Positions 1 to 7,639 of a DNA stretch of 10,560 bases are shown in pieces; the stretch's first letter is position 1; every line of letters starts with the position of its first letter. Position numbers and translations under genes: made by a program. Source of the DNA: Acidobacteriota bacterium (GTDB taxonomy: Bacteria > Acidobacteriota > Vicinamibacteria > Vicinamibacterales > UBA8438); contig DTWD01000298.1 of assembly GCA_012963185.1 (NCBI GenBank), positions 1-10,560 on the forward strand. The letters are read 5' to 3'. A model generated the notes under the pieces. The model did not search any database, was not told the origin of the DNA, and saw only the letters and a list, made by a program, of their open reading frames with translations.

Positions 1-5
1 ACCGA

Positions 6-25
6 CACTGCCATTAATGCCAGTG
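6..25. repeat. 20-nt imperfect palindrome at window edge
   Basis: CACTG at 6-10 pairs with CAGTG at 21-25. After one C/C mismatch (11/20), CAT at 12-14 is complementary to ATG at 17-19. The A-tract lies on its right side, so in minus-strand reading the T-tract comes before the hairpin and not after it. It is therefore not a normal terminator for the PQQ gene. It could be an operator or part of the next locus beyond the edge. The symmetry is clear, but no function is shown. Confidence 0.45.
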
Positions 26-26
26 C

Positions 27-55
27 AAAAAAACTCCACCGAAACCTGCCCGGTG
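27..55 (-). terminator. Possible rho-independent terminator after the PQQ dehydrogenase
   Basis: Read on the minus strand, CACCG (55-51) and CGGTG (41-37) form a 5-bp stem with a 9-nt loop. Three bases (GAG) follow, then seven T residues (33-27). The hairpin starts 16 nt past the TAG stop of the quinoprotein gene. The T7 tract is strong but the stem is short, so efficiency may be modest. Confidence 0.5.
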
Positions 56-70
56 TCATCCACATGTGAA

Positions 71-2029
71 CTATCCAGGCAATCGGAATGCGATCAACTC
101 ACCGGCAAAGCCACCTCCACTGATAGCCAGAACGATGTGTTGTTGGCCGTTATGCATATATGTCATCGGCGATCCGGATGCACCGGCTGGCATATACACT
201 GCTCCAACCTCTTCCCCCGTGGCCTTGTCGTACGCTCGTAACATCGCCCCTTCTTCACCGGACGATGTCGTGAATGTACCGGCTTCACCGGCGATCACCA
301 ATGTCTTCGTGACGAGCGTTCCCACACGTCCAACGCGACCTGTTCGAGGCAGGTCGACACCAGTAAGCAGTGGGTGATTCCTAATGTTATCGGGTGTTTC
401 TCCATGCGGTATCTGCCATAAGATCTCACCGACCTTAAGATCTATCGCTGTAATACGACCCCATGGTGGCTTTACCAAAGGAATCCCGTCAACGTTGAGT
501 GCCACCTCTGCTGCTGGAATTTCTCTTGAGCGACCACGAATAAAATTCATATCCGATCGCTCAGGATCGTTGATAAGCCCAAGCGACACGACGGTCGTAA
601 AGGTGTAGAGATAGGCAATACCAGTTTCAGGGTCGATCGATCCGCCAGGCCAATTTGTGCCACCGGCCTGGGACGGAAGCATTAATGTTCCTGCGACACC
701 GTTCGGATCAGAAACGGTCGGCGGCGTAAATATTGGACCCAGTCGATGCCGCTCTGCGATAGCTTCTGCACGGCGCTTAATTTCTGGCGTGAAATCAATA
801 AGATCATCCAGCGTCACGCCTTGACGATCGTACGCAGGTGGTCTCGTGACAAACGGTTGGGTCGGAGCAAGAAGTTCTCCTGGAACGGTCGATTGCTCCA
901 CTCCCCGTTCTTCGATCGGCCAAATTGGTTCGCCAGTCTCCCGGTCAAAGACATACAACCAAGCCTGTTTTGTGGGCTGCGCAACGATCTTCCGCTCGAC
1001 ACCATCGATCACAACATCCGCAAGGATCGGAGCACACGGTAAATCCCAATCCCAAACGTCATGATGAATAAACTGGTAGTGCCACAATCGATCACCAGTC
1101 TCCAGGTCCACCGCAATCAAACTGTCAGAAAACAGATTATCGCCGTGGCGATGACCGCCATAGTAATCGTTGGTCGGCATTTCAGTAGGCAGGTAAGCAA
1201 TGCCCAGTTCTAAATCAACACTGATCTGCCCCCAAACGCCAGTATTGCCCGTATAACGCCACGAATCGTTCAACCACGTGTCATTACCAAAATCATCTGC
1301 TCCTGGAATCGTATGAAAAATCCACTTACGATCACCGCTAAGAGCATCGAATCCTCGGATATAGCCTTTTATATTCCGCATCGAGCGCGGCGTACTTCCA
1401 GGCAAATGTGCAGCGCCAATAACTATGGTGTCACCGGCGACGAGTGGGGTCGCATGCAAACCAGCTTCACCAGTTACCAAATCAATATCTTGATCGAAAT
1501 TTTGCTTCAGGTCTACGACGCCATTGGTACCAAAATCAGTCAGGCGGCTACCTGATGTAGCATCAAGGCCTATCAATTGGTAGCCCGGTGTAACGTAAAA
1601 GATCTGCCCATCTGCGCCATCATCGCGATACGCCAAACCGCGACCTGATAAACGGCGTGGTGCCGCCGCACCACGTTCACCCTCGTCAAGACGATGCATC
1701 CACAACAACTCACCAGTACCAGCATCGAGTGCTATAACAGAACGGCGAGAACCCGCAGTCGAATACAGAACACCATCAACCATGAGTGGTGTTGACTGAA
1801 AGTTGTATTCGGGATTTGGACCAAAGTTAGCCGTACTGACACGCCAGGCAACTTCAAGATCACCAAAATTCTCCGCGGAAATCTCATCGAGACCTGAATA
1901 CCTCGTATTCGCAATATCGCCACCGTAGCTCCGCCACTCTCCGTTTTCGGTTCCCTGTGCCACAAGGAGAGAGGACATCATGAGAATCATGCTAAGTAAG
2001 ATAAATAAGTTGTTCGATCGCGTTTTCAT
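71..2029 (-). CDS. Exported PQQ-dependent dehydrogenase, soluble mGDH-like quinoprotein
   Basis: Predicted 652-aa periplasmic quinoprotein that would oxidise a sugar or alcohol using PQQ and pass electrons to a quinone or cytochrome. It has a Sec-type signal peptide (K2, R4, hydrophobic 8-23, ending near VAQG). Many propeller blades show the quinoprotein pattern 'DxxTGxxxW', for example ALDAGTGELLW, AVDLETGDRLW and VFDRETGEPIW. HHDVWDWD (about 322-329) and PTKQ (about 352-355) correspond to the regions carrying the catalytic Asp and the PQQ-contacting Lys of E. coli membrane glucose dehydrogenase. It lacks both the N-terminal membrane helices of that enzyme and any CxxCH heme motif, so its electron acceptor must be a separate protein. 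The reading frame opens upstream at 2098, but I place the start at 2029 because GAGGTG lies 5 nt before it and a signal peptide follows at once. It lies 122 nt downstream of the cyclase gene, probably in the same transcript. The family is secure; the substrate is unknown. Confidence 0.9.
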   Translation of the reverse strand: MKTRSNNLFILLSMILMMSSLLVAQGTENGEWRSYGGDIANTRYSGLDEISAENFGDLEVAWRVSTANFGPNPEYNFQSTPLMVDGVLYSTAGSRRSVIALDAGTGELLWMHRLDEGERGAAAPRRLSGRGLAYRDDGADGQIFYVTPGYQLIGLDATSGSRLTDFGTNGVVDLKQNFDQDIDLVTGEAGLHATPLVAGDTIVIGAAHLPGSTPRSMRNIKGYIRGFDALSGDRKWIFHTIPGADDFGNDTWLNDSWRYTGNTGVWGQISVDLELGIAYLPTEMPTNDYYGGHRHGDNLFSDSLIAVDLETGDRLWHYQFIHHDVWDWDLPCAPILADVVIDGVERKIVAQPTKQAWLYVFDRETGEPIWPIEERGVEQSTVPGELLAPTQPFVTRPPAYDRQGVTLDDLIDFTPEIKRRAEAIAERHRLGPIFTPPTVSDPNGVAGTLMLPSQAGGTNWPGGSIDPETGIAYLYTFTTVVSLGLINDPERSDMNFIRGRSREIPAAEVALNVDGIPLVKPPWGRITAIDLKVGEILWQIPHGETPDNIRNHPLLTGVDLPRTGRVGRVGTLVTKTLVIAGEAGTFTTSSGEEGAMLRAYDKATGEEVGAVYMPAGASGSPMTYMHNGQQHIVLAISGGGFAGELIAFRLPG

Positions 2030-2034
2030 GTTTG

Positions 2035-2040
2035 CACCTC
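2035..2040 (-). promoter_or_regulatory. Ribosome binding site deciding the PQQ dehydrogenase start
   Basis: On the minus strand GAGGTG is followed by CAAAC and then ATG at 2029. This spacing supports the internal Met over the upstream ATG at 2098, which would place 23 hydrophilic residues ahead of the signal peptide. Confidence 0.7.
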
Positions 2041-2151
2041 GTGAGTCGTCATGTGGCACTACACCTTGCTCGTGGGATAAGACCTCAACAAAAACCACAT
2101 TCCTGAATTATTCGCCGCGCGTACGCATTCGCATAATATGGTGTTCAACCA

Positions 2152-3162
2152 CTAAAACATAGCGATAGGGTTCACGGGGGAACCGGTCCCATTTGGAACA
2201 CGCAACGGCGCAATTGTGACCATAAACTCCCATCTGTTTTGTTCAGCCGCAATCGCCGCCAAAGCCTGAAAGTCAGCACGGTCAAGCACCTGAATCCCCA
2301 GAATCGTCAGTGCGAAATTATGGAGTGCCGTTCTTGAAATGTCGCCGTCTGGTTGCGGTGCGTAGCCAGGTGTTTCCCATCCGGCAACAGCCACGTCACG
2401 TTCACGTAACCATGGAATCACATTGTTGTCCAAGCCCGCAGCCTCCCGTCCGGTATCAAAAGGGCCAATAGCATCCTGACGAGCCCATCGTCCCCAACGA
2501 ATGAGAAACGCATCGCCAGGACCGACCCGGACGCCGGCCATCTCCTCCCAATCCTCTAAATCCTGCACTGTAATGCGGGTTCCCGGTTCAAGATAATCAA
2601 CCCCTTTTAATCGCGGAATGTCGTACAGCACCCCGCGTGTCACGATGCCATCCTTCATCGTCATGATCGAATTCTTAAGAGCACCCCCAACTACGGTCAC
2701 CAATTCTTCAACGTCATATCCGTTCCACATCTTTCCATCAAAAAACACGTGGGCAAAAGCATCAAGATGTGTTGTTCCTGGCCCATGAATACATGGGTAA
2801 GCAATCTCGTCACTGGCACCTGTACGCGTTGCGCGAGTCATGGACCATCTAATCGGACACGGCACATCAACACTTTCATAATTTTGAGCGTCGGAGGCGA
2901 GTGATACCGTGACACCTTCTGTCACAAGTGCTGCAGCTTTAGCACGCTTCTCTGATGTAACTAAATTAAACGCGCCAAGTTCGTCATCAGGGCCCCAGCG
3001 TCCCCAGTTAGACAGGTCATCGATCCAGCGTTCATACAGGGCCTGGCTCACAAGCGGTGGAGAGCTTATTTGTTCTGTTGATGCACGATGCTCAAATAGC
3101 CCAACACTGACAGAAACAAACACGACGACTCCGAGACCACGCCAGCCACTGTTATGTCGCAT
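2152..3162 (-). CDS. Exported cyclase-family metal-dependent hydrolase (kynurenine formamidase superfamily)
   Basis: A 336-aa protein of the bacterial 'cyclase' family (Pfam Cyclase, KynB-like fold), whose members are metal-dependent amide or ester hydrolases. The N-terminus has R2 and R8, then a hydrophobic run at about 10-22, consistent with Sec export. The family metal-site signature HxGTHxDxxxH is seen in variant form as HGPGTTHLDAFAH (126-138), with candidate ligands H126, H132, D134 and H138. A further His at 281 lies in the conserved C-terminal helix region (LHNFALTILG). The length fits the longer ~330-aa subgroup, not the ~210-aa KynB proteins, so true kynurenine formamidase activity is unlikely. 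The start is supported by AAGGGGTGAT directly before the ATG. It is followed by the PQQ dehydrogenase gene, also exported, which suggests a joint periplasmic role; the substrate cannot be told from sequence. Confidence 0.87.
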   Translation of the reverse strand: MRHNSGWRGLGVVVFVSVSVGLFEHRASTEQISSPPLVSQALYERWIDDLSNWGRWGPDDELGAFNLVTSEKRAKAAALVTEGVTVSLASDAQNYESVDVPCPIRWSMTRATRTGASDEIAYPCIHGPGTTHLDAFAHVFFDGKMWNGYDVEELVTVVGGALKNSIMTMKDGIVTRGVLYDIPRLKGVDYLEPGTRITVQDLEDWEEMAGVRVGPGDAFLIRWGRWARQDAIGPFDTGREAAGLDNNVIPWLRERDVAVAGWETPGYAPQPDGDISRTALHNFALTILGIQVLDRADFQALAAIAAEQNRWEFMVTIAPLRVPNGTGSPVNPIAMF

Positions 3163-3164
3163 AT

Positions 3165-3172
3165 CACCCCTT
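3165..3172 (-). promoter_or_regulatory. Ribosome binding site of the cyclase gene
   Basis: The minus strand reads AAGGGGTG followed by AT and the ATG at 3162. The spacing is short but the purine-rich match is good, and no better in-frame start lies nearby. Confidence 0.55.
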
Positions 3173-3194
3173 AGCTATGGCTATCCTAAATCGT

Positions 3195-3238
3195 ACAAAC
3201 ACAAAGGAGGCCATCCGATCCAAACAAATGACCTCCTT
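3195..3238 (-). terminator. Probable terminator of the polysaccharide operon
   Basis: On the minus strand AAGGAGG (3238-3232) pairs with CCTCCTT (3210-3204). After one mismatch, CAT (3230-3228) pairs with ATG (3214-3212), leaving a 13-nt loop. The second arm runs into TGTGTTTGT, a T-rich but interrupted tail. It lies about 100 nt after the stop of the GT-C gene and about 40 nt before the cyclase start. It could instead be a leader hairpin if a promoter lies at the TATATATAAG just upstream (3248-3239). Confidence 0.5.
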
Positions 3239-3248
3239 CTTATATATA

Positions 3249-3270
3249 TGCGGCATAACAACTGGCCGCA
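3249..3270. repeat. Intergenic inverted repeat, 6-bp GC-rich stem
   Basis: TGCGGC (3249-3254) and GCCGCA (3265-3270) are perfectly complementary across a 10-nt spacer. On the minus strand the hairpin is followed by ATATATATAAG, which is A/T-rich but not a T-run, so it is a poor classical terminator. It may be a 3'-end stabilising hairpin for the operon mRNA, an operator, or the first of two tandem termination hairpins. Confidence 0.4.
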
Positions 3271-3339
3271 GTTCCATTCGAAATCCACGACACAAGTCAG
3301 TCGTAAAACCTTACTGATTAGTGCTTTATGGAAAGACCG

Positions 3340-4650
3340 TCACCACAATCCTATACCTCGAAGAATCGTCGCACTCATAAGCTTCACCTCAGCACTAAAC
3401 ATATAAATGGTAAACCCGCCGACAAGAGCGGCCACCGACATAACCATGAACGCTGTTCGTCGTTCCTCAGCTTTCCACCACATGTCGACTAGCCCACCGC
3501 CAGCCAATACCGCCAGTATTGGCTCGACCGGTAGCCGTAGCCTCGGACTTCCGTATAAAACCAGCGACAACACAAGTAAAAACGTAGGCGGCATTGCCAG
3601 CAACCATGGTCGCCAACCCCTGTTCCTTGCGACCCAGAGTCCATACAACGCTAGTGGTAGCGTAAGCGCGTACAGAAAATTAAACACTCCATCGCCACCT
3701 AAGATTTCCCAGTCAAATGGACTGAAAAAATATAAAAACTTCAAAACGAGCAACCTTGGTAATTCCGCAGGTCGTTCTAGGATGAGACTTACCGTCGCAT
3801 CTGTGAGTTCCCGACTACGTGCAGCTTCGGGAAGGCGCATAGCGGCCTCAACCGTCTCGTCCAATGTGTAGACGCCAAAAATCCTACCTTCTGGAGGCGC
3901 ATACGACGAATAGGCGACCCACCCCATCTGCGTCGTAACCGGAACGACTTCGTGATGAACTAGATAATTTCTAACAGTCCACGGCAATAACACGACGAGA
4001 AAACCAGCGAACACAATTGCACCTGCGCGAACAGTCGGTCTCCACTTCCACTCGGTCGACGCCCATATTGGCAAAAGCAGCATTGCCGGTAACGGCAACG
4101 TTGTACCTTTCGTTAGCGTACTGAGTCCGACAAGAACGCCGGTCAGCAAAAACGCTCCCACTCGCCACGACGTCAACGCTGTGTCGAGCGAGCAAACAAT
4201 TGCCACCATAAAGAACGCCATAAATGTCTCGGTAAGTAAGTGACGCGTGGCAAACAATAAGCTGAGCGAAAAAATCGAAAGTCCACCTGCAATTCGTGCT
4301 GCTTCGATTCCAAAGTGACGAAACGCCAATCCATAAACGAGTGCGCAGGTTACAGCATCAAGGATTGCCTGCAAAAACCGCATGGCTGCTGGGCCATCTG
4401 TAAACACTCTATAAAACGCAGCAAGCACATAACTGTACAAAGGGGGTCGCATTGAGGTGGGCTGCCCGGTTTCAGAAACATACCCCTCGCCATTCACAAT
4501 CGCATGGGCGAGACGATCGTAATCACTGGCATCACCACTAATTGGGGCAGCCGGAATCGCAAGTAAAACAATAAACCGAACGATAAGAGCAAACAGAAAT
4601 ACCTGAATAGCTCCCGGAGTTCTAATCCACGACAACGTGGTGGATGACAT
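3340..4650 (-). CDS. GT-C family membrane glycosyltransferase (PMT/ArnT-like, GT39/GT83 type)
   Basis: A 436-aa multi-pass membrane protein predicted to transfer a sugar from a polyprenyl-phosphate donor to a periplasmic acceptor. Helix 1 (about 14-34) leads into the first external loop with GDASDYDRLA (39-48), the acidic catalytic loop typical of GT-C enzymes, followed by MRPPLYSYVLA (67-77). Further hydrophobic segments lie at about 98-110, 121-134, 140-155, 165-178, 185-197, 208-224, 323-340, 348-365, 377-387 and 400-417. The C-terminal RLRLPVEPILA (370-380) is a conserved family element. Its ATG shares one base with the TAA stop of the preceding family 2 transferase (TAATG) and has no visible Shine-Dalgarno sequence, so translation is probably coupled. 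The coupling suggests the partner makes its lipid-linked donor. The sugar and acceptor are unknown. Confidence 0.85.
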   Translation of the reverse strand: MSSTTLSWIRTPGAIQVFLFALIVRFIVLLAIPAAPISGDASDYDRLAHAIVNGEGYVSETGQPTSMRPPLYSYVLAAFYRVFTDGPAAMRFLQAILDAVTCALVYGLAFRHFGIEAARIAGGLSIFSLSLLFATRHLLTETFMAFFMVAIVCSLDTALTSWRVGAFLLTGVLVGLSTLTKGTTLPLPAMLLLPIWASTEWKWRPTVRAGAIVFAGFLVVLLPWTVRNYLVHHEVVPVTTQMGWVAYSSYAPPEGRIFGVYTLDETVEAAMRLPEAARSRELTDATVSLILERPAELPRLLVLKFLYFFSPFDWEILGGDGVFNFLYALTLPLALYGLWVARNRGWRPWLLAMPPTFLLVLSLVLYGSPRLRLPVEPILAVLAGGGLVDMWWKAEERRTAFMVMSVAALVGGFTIYMFSAEVKLMSATILRGIGLW

Positions 4651-5351
4651 TATTCGATAAATCGGTCGCGAATAATAACGTAGGCCGCGCTGAGACCGTC
4701 ACGACTGCGAATTTTCTTACCTTCGACGAAGGTTCGAGGATGATATGGGACTGGCACTTCATCAATACGCCAGCCATCTCTACAAATCTTATTCGTGAGT
4801 TCAAAATCGAGATCAAAACTGGCGCCGCGAAGATTCAACTGTGATACAACGGACGTCCGAAACATCTTACAGGCTGTAGCCACATCAGTAAGCCGCGCGC
4901 GATACAATACGTTGGTCATCCACGTCAGCGCCTGCACACCAAAATAATATCCAACGTAATGCGTGTTCCGCCCTTCGATAACCCTAGATCCGTACAGCGC
5001 ATCAAGATCATGTTCACGGGCATAGGACAAGAGTCGCGGATATTGCTCCGGTTCGTATTCGAGGTCGGCATCCTGAATAATGAAATACTCGCCACGCGCA
5101 TGTGTAATTGCAGTTCGAATCGAGGTGCCTTTTCCTAAATTACGGGACTGAAATATCACCTCGATAGAATCGTCAACTTCAGCCAATAGTTCACGAGTAC
5201 CATCCGTTGAACAATTATCAACAACGATAATCTGCTTTGTCACGGGAACAGCCTTCACCCGCTGAAGCACCTCCATAATGGTCGCACGCTCGTTATAAGC
5301 TGCAATAGCAACCGTTAATTCAGGCACAGGTCCACTTGTCTGTTCTGTCAT
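4650..5351 (-). CDS. Family 2 glycosyltransferase, DPM1/DPG synthase-like
   Basis: A 233-aa cytoplasmic GT-A transferase resembling dolichyl- or polyprenyl-phosphate hexose synthases. It shows the nucleotide-binding start TVAIAAYNE (13-21), VVDNCSTDGT (43-52), the metal-binding QDADLEYEP (93-101) and the family motif PRTFVEGKKI (205-214). There is no C-terminal membrane pair, so it is the short, DPM1-type form and would act at the membrane surface. The likely product is polyprenyl-phosphate-linked mannose or glucose; the choice cannot be made from sequence. It begins 24 nt after the RfbH stop and overlaps the GT-C transferase by one base, a pairing that fits making a lipid-linked sugar and then using it. 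An alternative role is direct transfer onto a growing polysaccharide repeat. Confidence 0.87.
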   Translation of the reverse strand: MTEQTSGPVPELTVAIAAYNERATIMEVLQRVKAVPVTKQIIVVDNCSTDGTRELLAEVDDSIEVIFQSRNLGKGTSIRTAITHARGEYFIIQDADLEYEPEQYPRLLSYAREHDLDALYGSRVIEGRNTHYVGYYFGVQALTWMTNVLYRARLTDVATACKMFRTSVVSQLNLRGASFDLDFELTNKICRDGWRIDEVPVPYHPRTFVEGKKIRSRDGLSAAYVIIRDRFIE

Positions 5352-5375
5352 TCGTTGTCACGCCCACGATGCCGT

Positions 5376-6692
5376 TCAGGACAATCCGCGAGACCGAAAG
5401 AATTCTCTGAATCGCTCCAATACAAAATCCAATATTTCGTCAGTAAGCCCCGGGTACACGCCTATAAAAAACGTATCACGCATGACAACGTCCGACCGAT
5501 GCAAATCTCCCTGAACTCGGTGCACCACATCACGATACGCAGGTTGTCTAAGGATATTTCCGGCAAAGATCTCCCTGGTCTCAATGAGAGATTCTTCCAA
5601 CCATGCTACCAATTCACTGCGCACAACCCCTCCACGTACAGTCAGTGGAAAAGCAAACCACGCAGGTTCGGCGTCAGGATATGTCTTTGGCAACAATAAA
5701 AATTCCTCATAGGCCTTGAGTCCTGCATAAAGCCGATCAAAATTATGTTGCCTTCGAGCGTGAAAATCATCGATCCGGTCAGCTTGAACCGTGCCAATCG
5801 CCGCCTGCAAATCAGTCGGTTTCAGGTTATAACCAATCTCAGAATAAATGTATTTGTGATCGTACCCTTCAGGTAAATCTCCCAATTGCCATCCGAATCG
5901 CTTGCCACACGTATCACTCTGGCCAGGTTCACACCAACAATCTCGACCCCAGTCGCGTACCGAACGAATAATCTTGGCAACCTTGGGCTCTCTCACAACC
6001 ACCCCGCCACCCTCCCCAAGAGTAATGTGATGAGCGGGATAAAAACTGCACGTCGATGCATCACCAAACGTACCAACAAGCTTACCGTTATATTTCGCAC
6101 CTAAAGCATCACAACAATCTTCAACAACCCAAAGATCGTGTTCTCGCGCAATGTCCATCAACACATCCATCCGACAAGGATTCCCTAGAGTGTGCGGAAT
6201 AACGAGTGCCCGAGTTTTCGATGACACGGCAGCCGCCACCGCGTCGACGTCAACATCATAGGTCCCCATTTCACAATCGACGAACACTGGAACAAGTCCA
6301 TTTTGCAGAATCGGGGAAAGCGTCGTGGGAAACGTGACGGCAGGTGTAATCACTTCGCTACCGGGACGCATATGCCCGTCTAAATTCTTCGAACACAATG
6401 CTGTAATCGCTGTGAGGTTCGCCGATGAACCAGAATTAGTGAGCACAAAATCTCGAGAACCAAAAAACTGGCGCATTTTGGATTCAAATTGAGCGCCATA
6501 CGGTCCGAGGGTAAGCCAGAAATCCAATGCACTGCTAACCAGAGCAACCATTTCGCGGTCATCGAACACCCGGCCGGCATATCGAACCTTAGTCTTGTAC
6601 GGAACGAAAGCATCGGTAGAATGCGCGACAGTGGCGTACTCTCGTACTTTCTCAAGAATTTCTTGTTTTAATTGCTCAGCTGTATTGCTCAT
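5376..6692 (-). CDS. rfbH: CDP-4-keto-6-deoxy-D-glucose 3-dehydrase (E1)
   Basis: A 438-aa PMP- and [2Fe-2S]-dependent enzyme of the DegT/DnrJ/EryC1 fold that removes the C-3 hydroxyl of CDP-4-keto-6-deoxyglucose in 3,6-dideoxyhexose synthesis. Two diagnostic marks are present. First, the Schiff-base lysine of the aminotransferases is replaced by His in FYPAHHITLGEGG (H221, matching H220 of the Yersinia enzyme). Second, the four cluster cysteines C194, C252, C254 and C262 fit the spacing C-X57-C-X-C-X7-C exactly. The cofactor-phosphate loop TNSGSSANL (85-93) is also present. Length matches the ~437-aa family norm. The ATG overlaps the upstream epimerase stop as ATGA, and I see no separate ribosome site. 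The enzyme needs an NAD(P)H-dependent E3 reductase, which is not encoded here. Confidence 0.96.
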   Translation of the reverse strand: MSNTAEQLKQEILEKVREYATVAHSTDAFVPYKTKVRYAGRVFDDREMVALVSSALDFWLTLGPYGAQFESKMRQFFGSRDFVLTNSGSSANLTAITALCSKNLDGHMRPGSEVITPAVTFPTTLSPILQNGLVPVFVDCEMGTYDVDVDAVAAAVSSKTRALVIPHTLGNPCRMDVLMDIAREHDLWVVEDCCDALGAKYNGKLVGTFGDASTCSFYPAHHITLGEGGGVVVREPKVAKIIRSVRDWGRDCWCEPGQSDTCGKRFGWQLGDLPEGYDHKYIYSEIGYNLKPTDLQAAIGTVQADRIDDFHARRQHNFDRLYAGLKAYEEFLLLPKTYPDAEPAWFAFPLTVRGGVVRSELVAWLEESLIETREIFAGNILRQPAYRDVVHRVQGDLHRSDVVMRDTFFIGVYPGLTDEILDFVLERFREFFRSRGLS

Positions 6693-7639
6693 TGATTAGT
6701 AACAGTCGAAGAAGTTTTGTTCAATTGAGGACAGTACCATGAGATCGTCTTTTGAAGACCGTCTCGTAAATCAGTACGCGGCGTCCATCCAAGAAGTTTG
6801 CGCGCCTTGGCATTGCTTGATGCCCACACCCGCGCTTCATTCGCACGTGCAGGCTTCGCACCATAGCGAGGCATAAGATCAACCGCCATAAGGTTCCGTA
6901 CTGTCTCAGCGACTTGTCGAATTGTGTACGTCTGTTCGTCTCCGAGATTAATAATCTCGCCATAACCAGCTGGGCAACCAGCGGCTGACACCAAACCTTC
7001 AACTACATCATCTACATAAAGAAAGTCCCGACTAAGGTCAGGATTAGAAAGCGCGGGTCTCTCACCGCGAGAAAACGCACCGATGAGCGACGGAATCAGA
7101 CGACAATTCGGTTGACTTGGTCCATACGCGGTCGCGATTCGAACCACAACGGCAGGGAACTGTTTACTTCGATAAAGTGACAGCGCCAGTTGTTCTGCTG
7201 CGAGTTTTGACACTGCGTAAGGCGACGGCGGAGCTGCGGCTTGATCTTCATGAAATGGAATCGGCCCATTTCCGTACACTTCAACGCTACTCGGCAGCAC
7301 AAATGACTCAAGCTGTTTACCCTCGAGTGCCCTCAAAAGATTCAGGGTCCCAAGAACATTAACTCGCATACATGCGTCAGCAATGTCTAATGAGCGGTCC
7401 AGGTTGACAACTGCGGCAAGGTGAAACACAACATCTGGTTTGGCGTCTGACAGCGCCACACGAATGGAATTCCTATCCAACAAATCCCCGGTCGATATTG
7501 TGAAACCTTCTGGAACCGAACTATCTGTCATGGGGACTGGCTCCTGATCAAAAACATGTACGTGATGCCCCCGTCTCAACAAACCAGAAACGAGATGCGC
7601 ACCCAAGAACCCCATCCCCCCTGTCACGAACGCTCTCAT
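6689..7639 (-). CDS. NAD-dependent epimerase/dehydratase, extended SDR
   Basis: A 316-aa extended short-chain dehydrogenase acting on a nucleotide sugar. The Rossmann motif GGMGFLG (7-13), HLAA (73-76), the catalytic serine region PSSVEVYG (116-123), YAVSK (141-145) and RDFLYVDDVV (204-213) are all intact. In a locus with RfbF and RfbH it could reduce the C-4 ketone of a CDP-3,6-dideoxy-4-ketohexose (abequose or paratose synthase role) or act as a C-2 or C-4 epimerase (tyvelose epimerase role). Sequence alone does not separate these. It overlaps the RmlD-like gene upstream and rfbH downstream by four bases each (ATGA). A GAGGTG ribosome site (7652-7647) lies 7 nt before its ATG, inside the end of the upstream gene. 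Confidence 0.88.
   Translation of the reverse strand: MRAFVTGGMGFLGAHLVSGLLRRGHHVHVFDQEPVPMTDSSVPEGFTISTGDLLDRNSIRVALSDAKPDVVFHLAAVVNLDRSLDIADACMRVNVLGTLNLLRALEGKQLESFVLPSSVEVYGNGPIPFHEDQAAAPPSPYAVSKLAAEQLALSLYRSKQFPAVVVRIATAYGPSQPNCRLIPSLIGAFSRGERPALSNPDLSRDFLYVDDVVEGLVSAAGCPAGYGEIINLGDEQTYTIRQVAETVRNLMAVDLMPRYGAKPARANEARVWASSNAKARKLLGWTPRTDLRDGLQKTISWYCPQLNKTSSTVTNQ

Noticed and set aside
2030..2098. Upstream ATG at 2098 as start of the PQQ dehydrogenase
   Set aside because: It would add 23 hydrophilic residues before a clear signal peptide, while GAGGTG is placed correctly for the ATG at 2029.
2030..2151. Promoter between the cyclase and PQQ dehydrogenase genes
   Set aside because: A TTGAAC and several A/T-rich hexamers are present, but none has an acceptable -35/-10 spacing, so co-transcription is the simpler reading.
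3164..3214. Minus-strand 16-codon reading frame whose TGA ends one base before the cyclase ATG, a possible leader peptide
   Set aside because: Its ATG lies inside the predicted hairpin and has only a weak ribosome site. Frames this short arise easily by chance, and no regulatory residue run is seen.
2909..3406. Plus-strand open frame of 165 codons across the cyclase start and the spacer
   Set aside because: It runs antisense to the cyclase gene and through the hairpin region, has no recognisable domain, and its composition is that of a shadow frame.
3407..3871. Plus-strand open frame of 154 codons antisense to the GT-C gene
   Set aside because: Ser/Pro/Thr/Asn-rich translation typical of the reverse complement of a membrane protein; no family motif seen.
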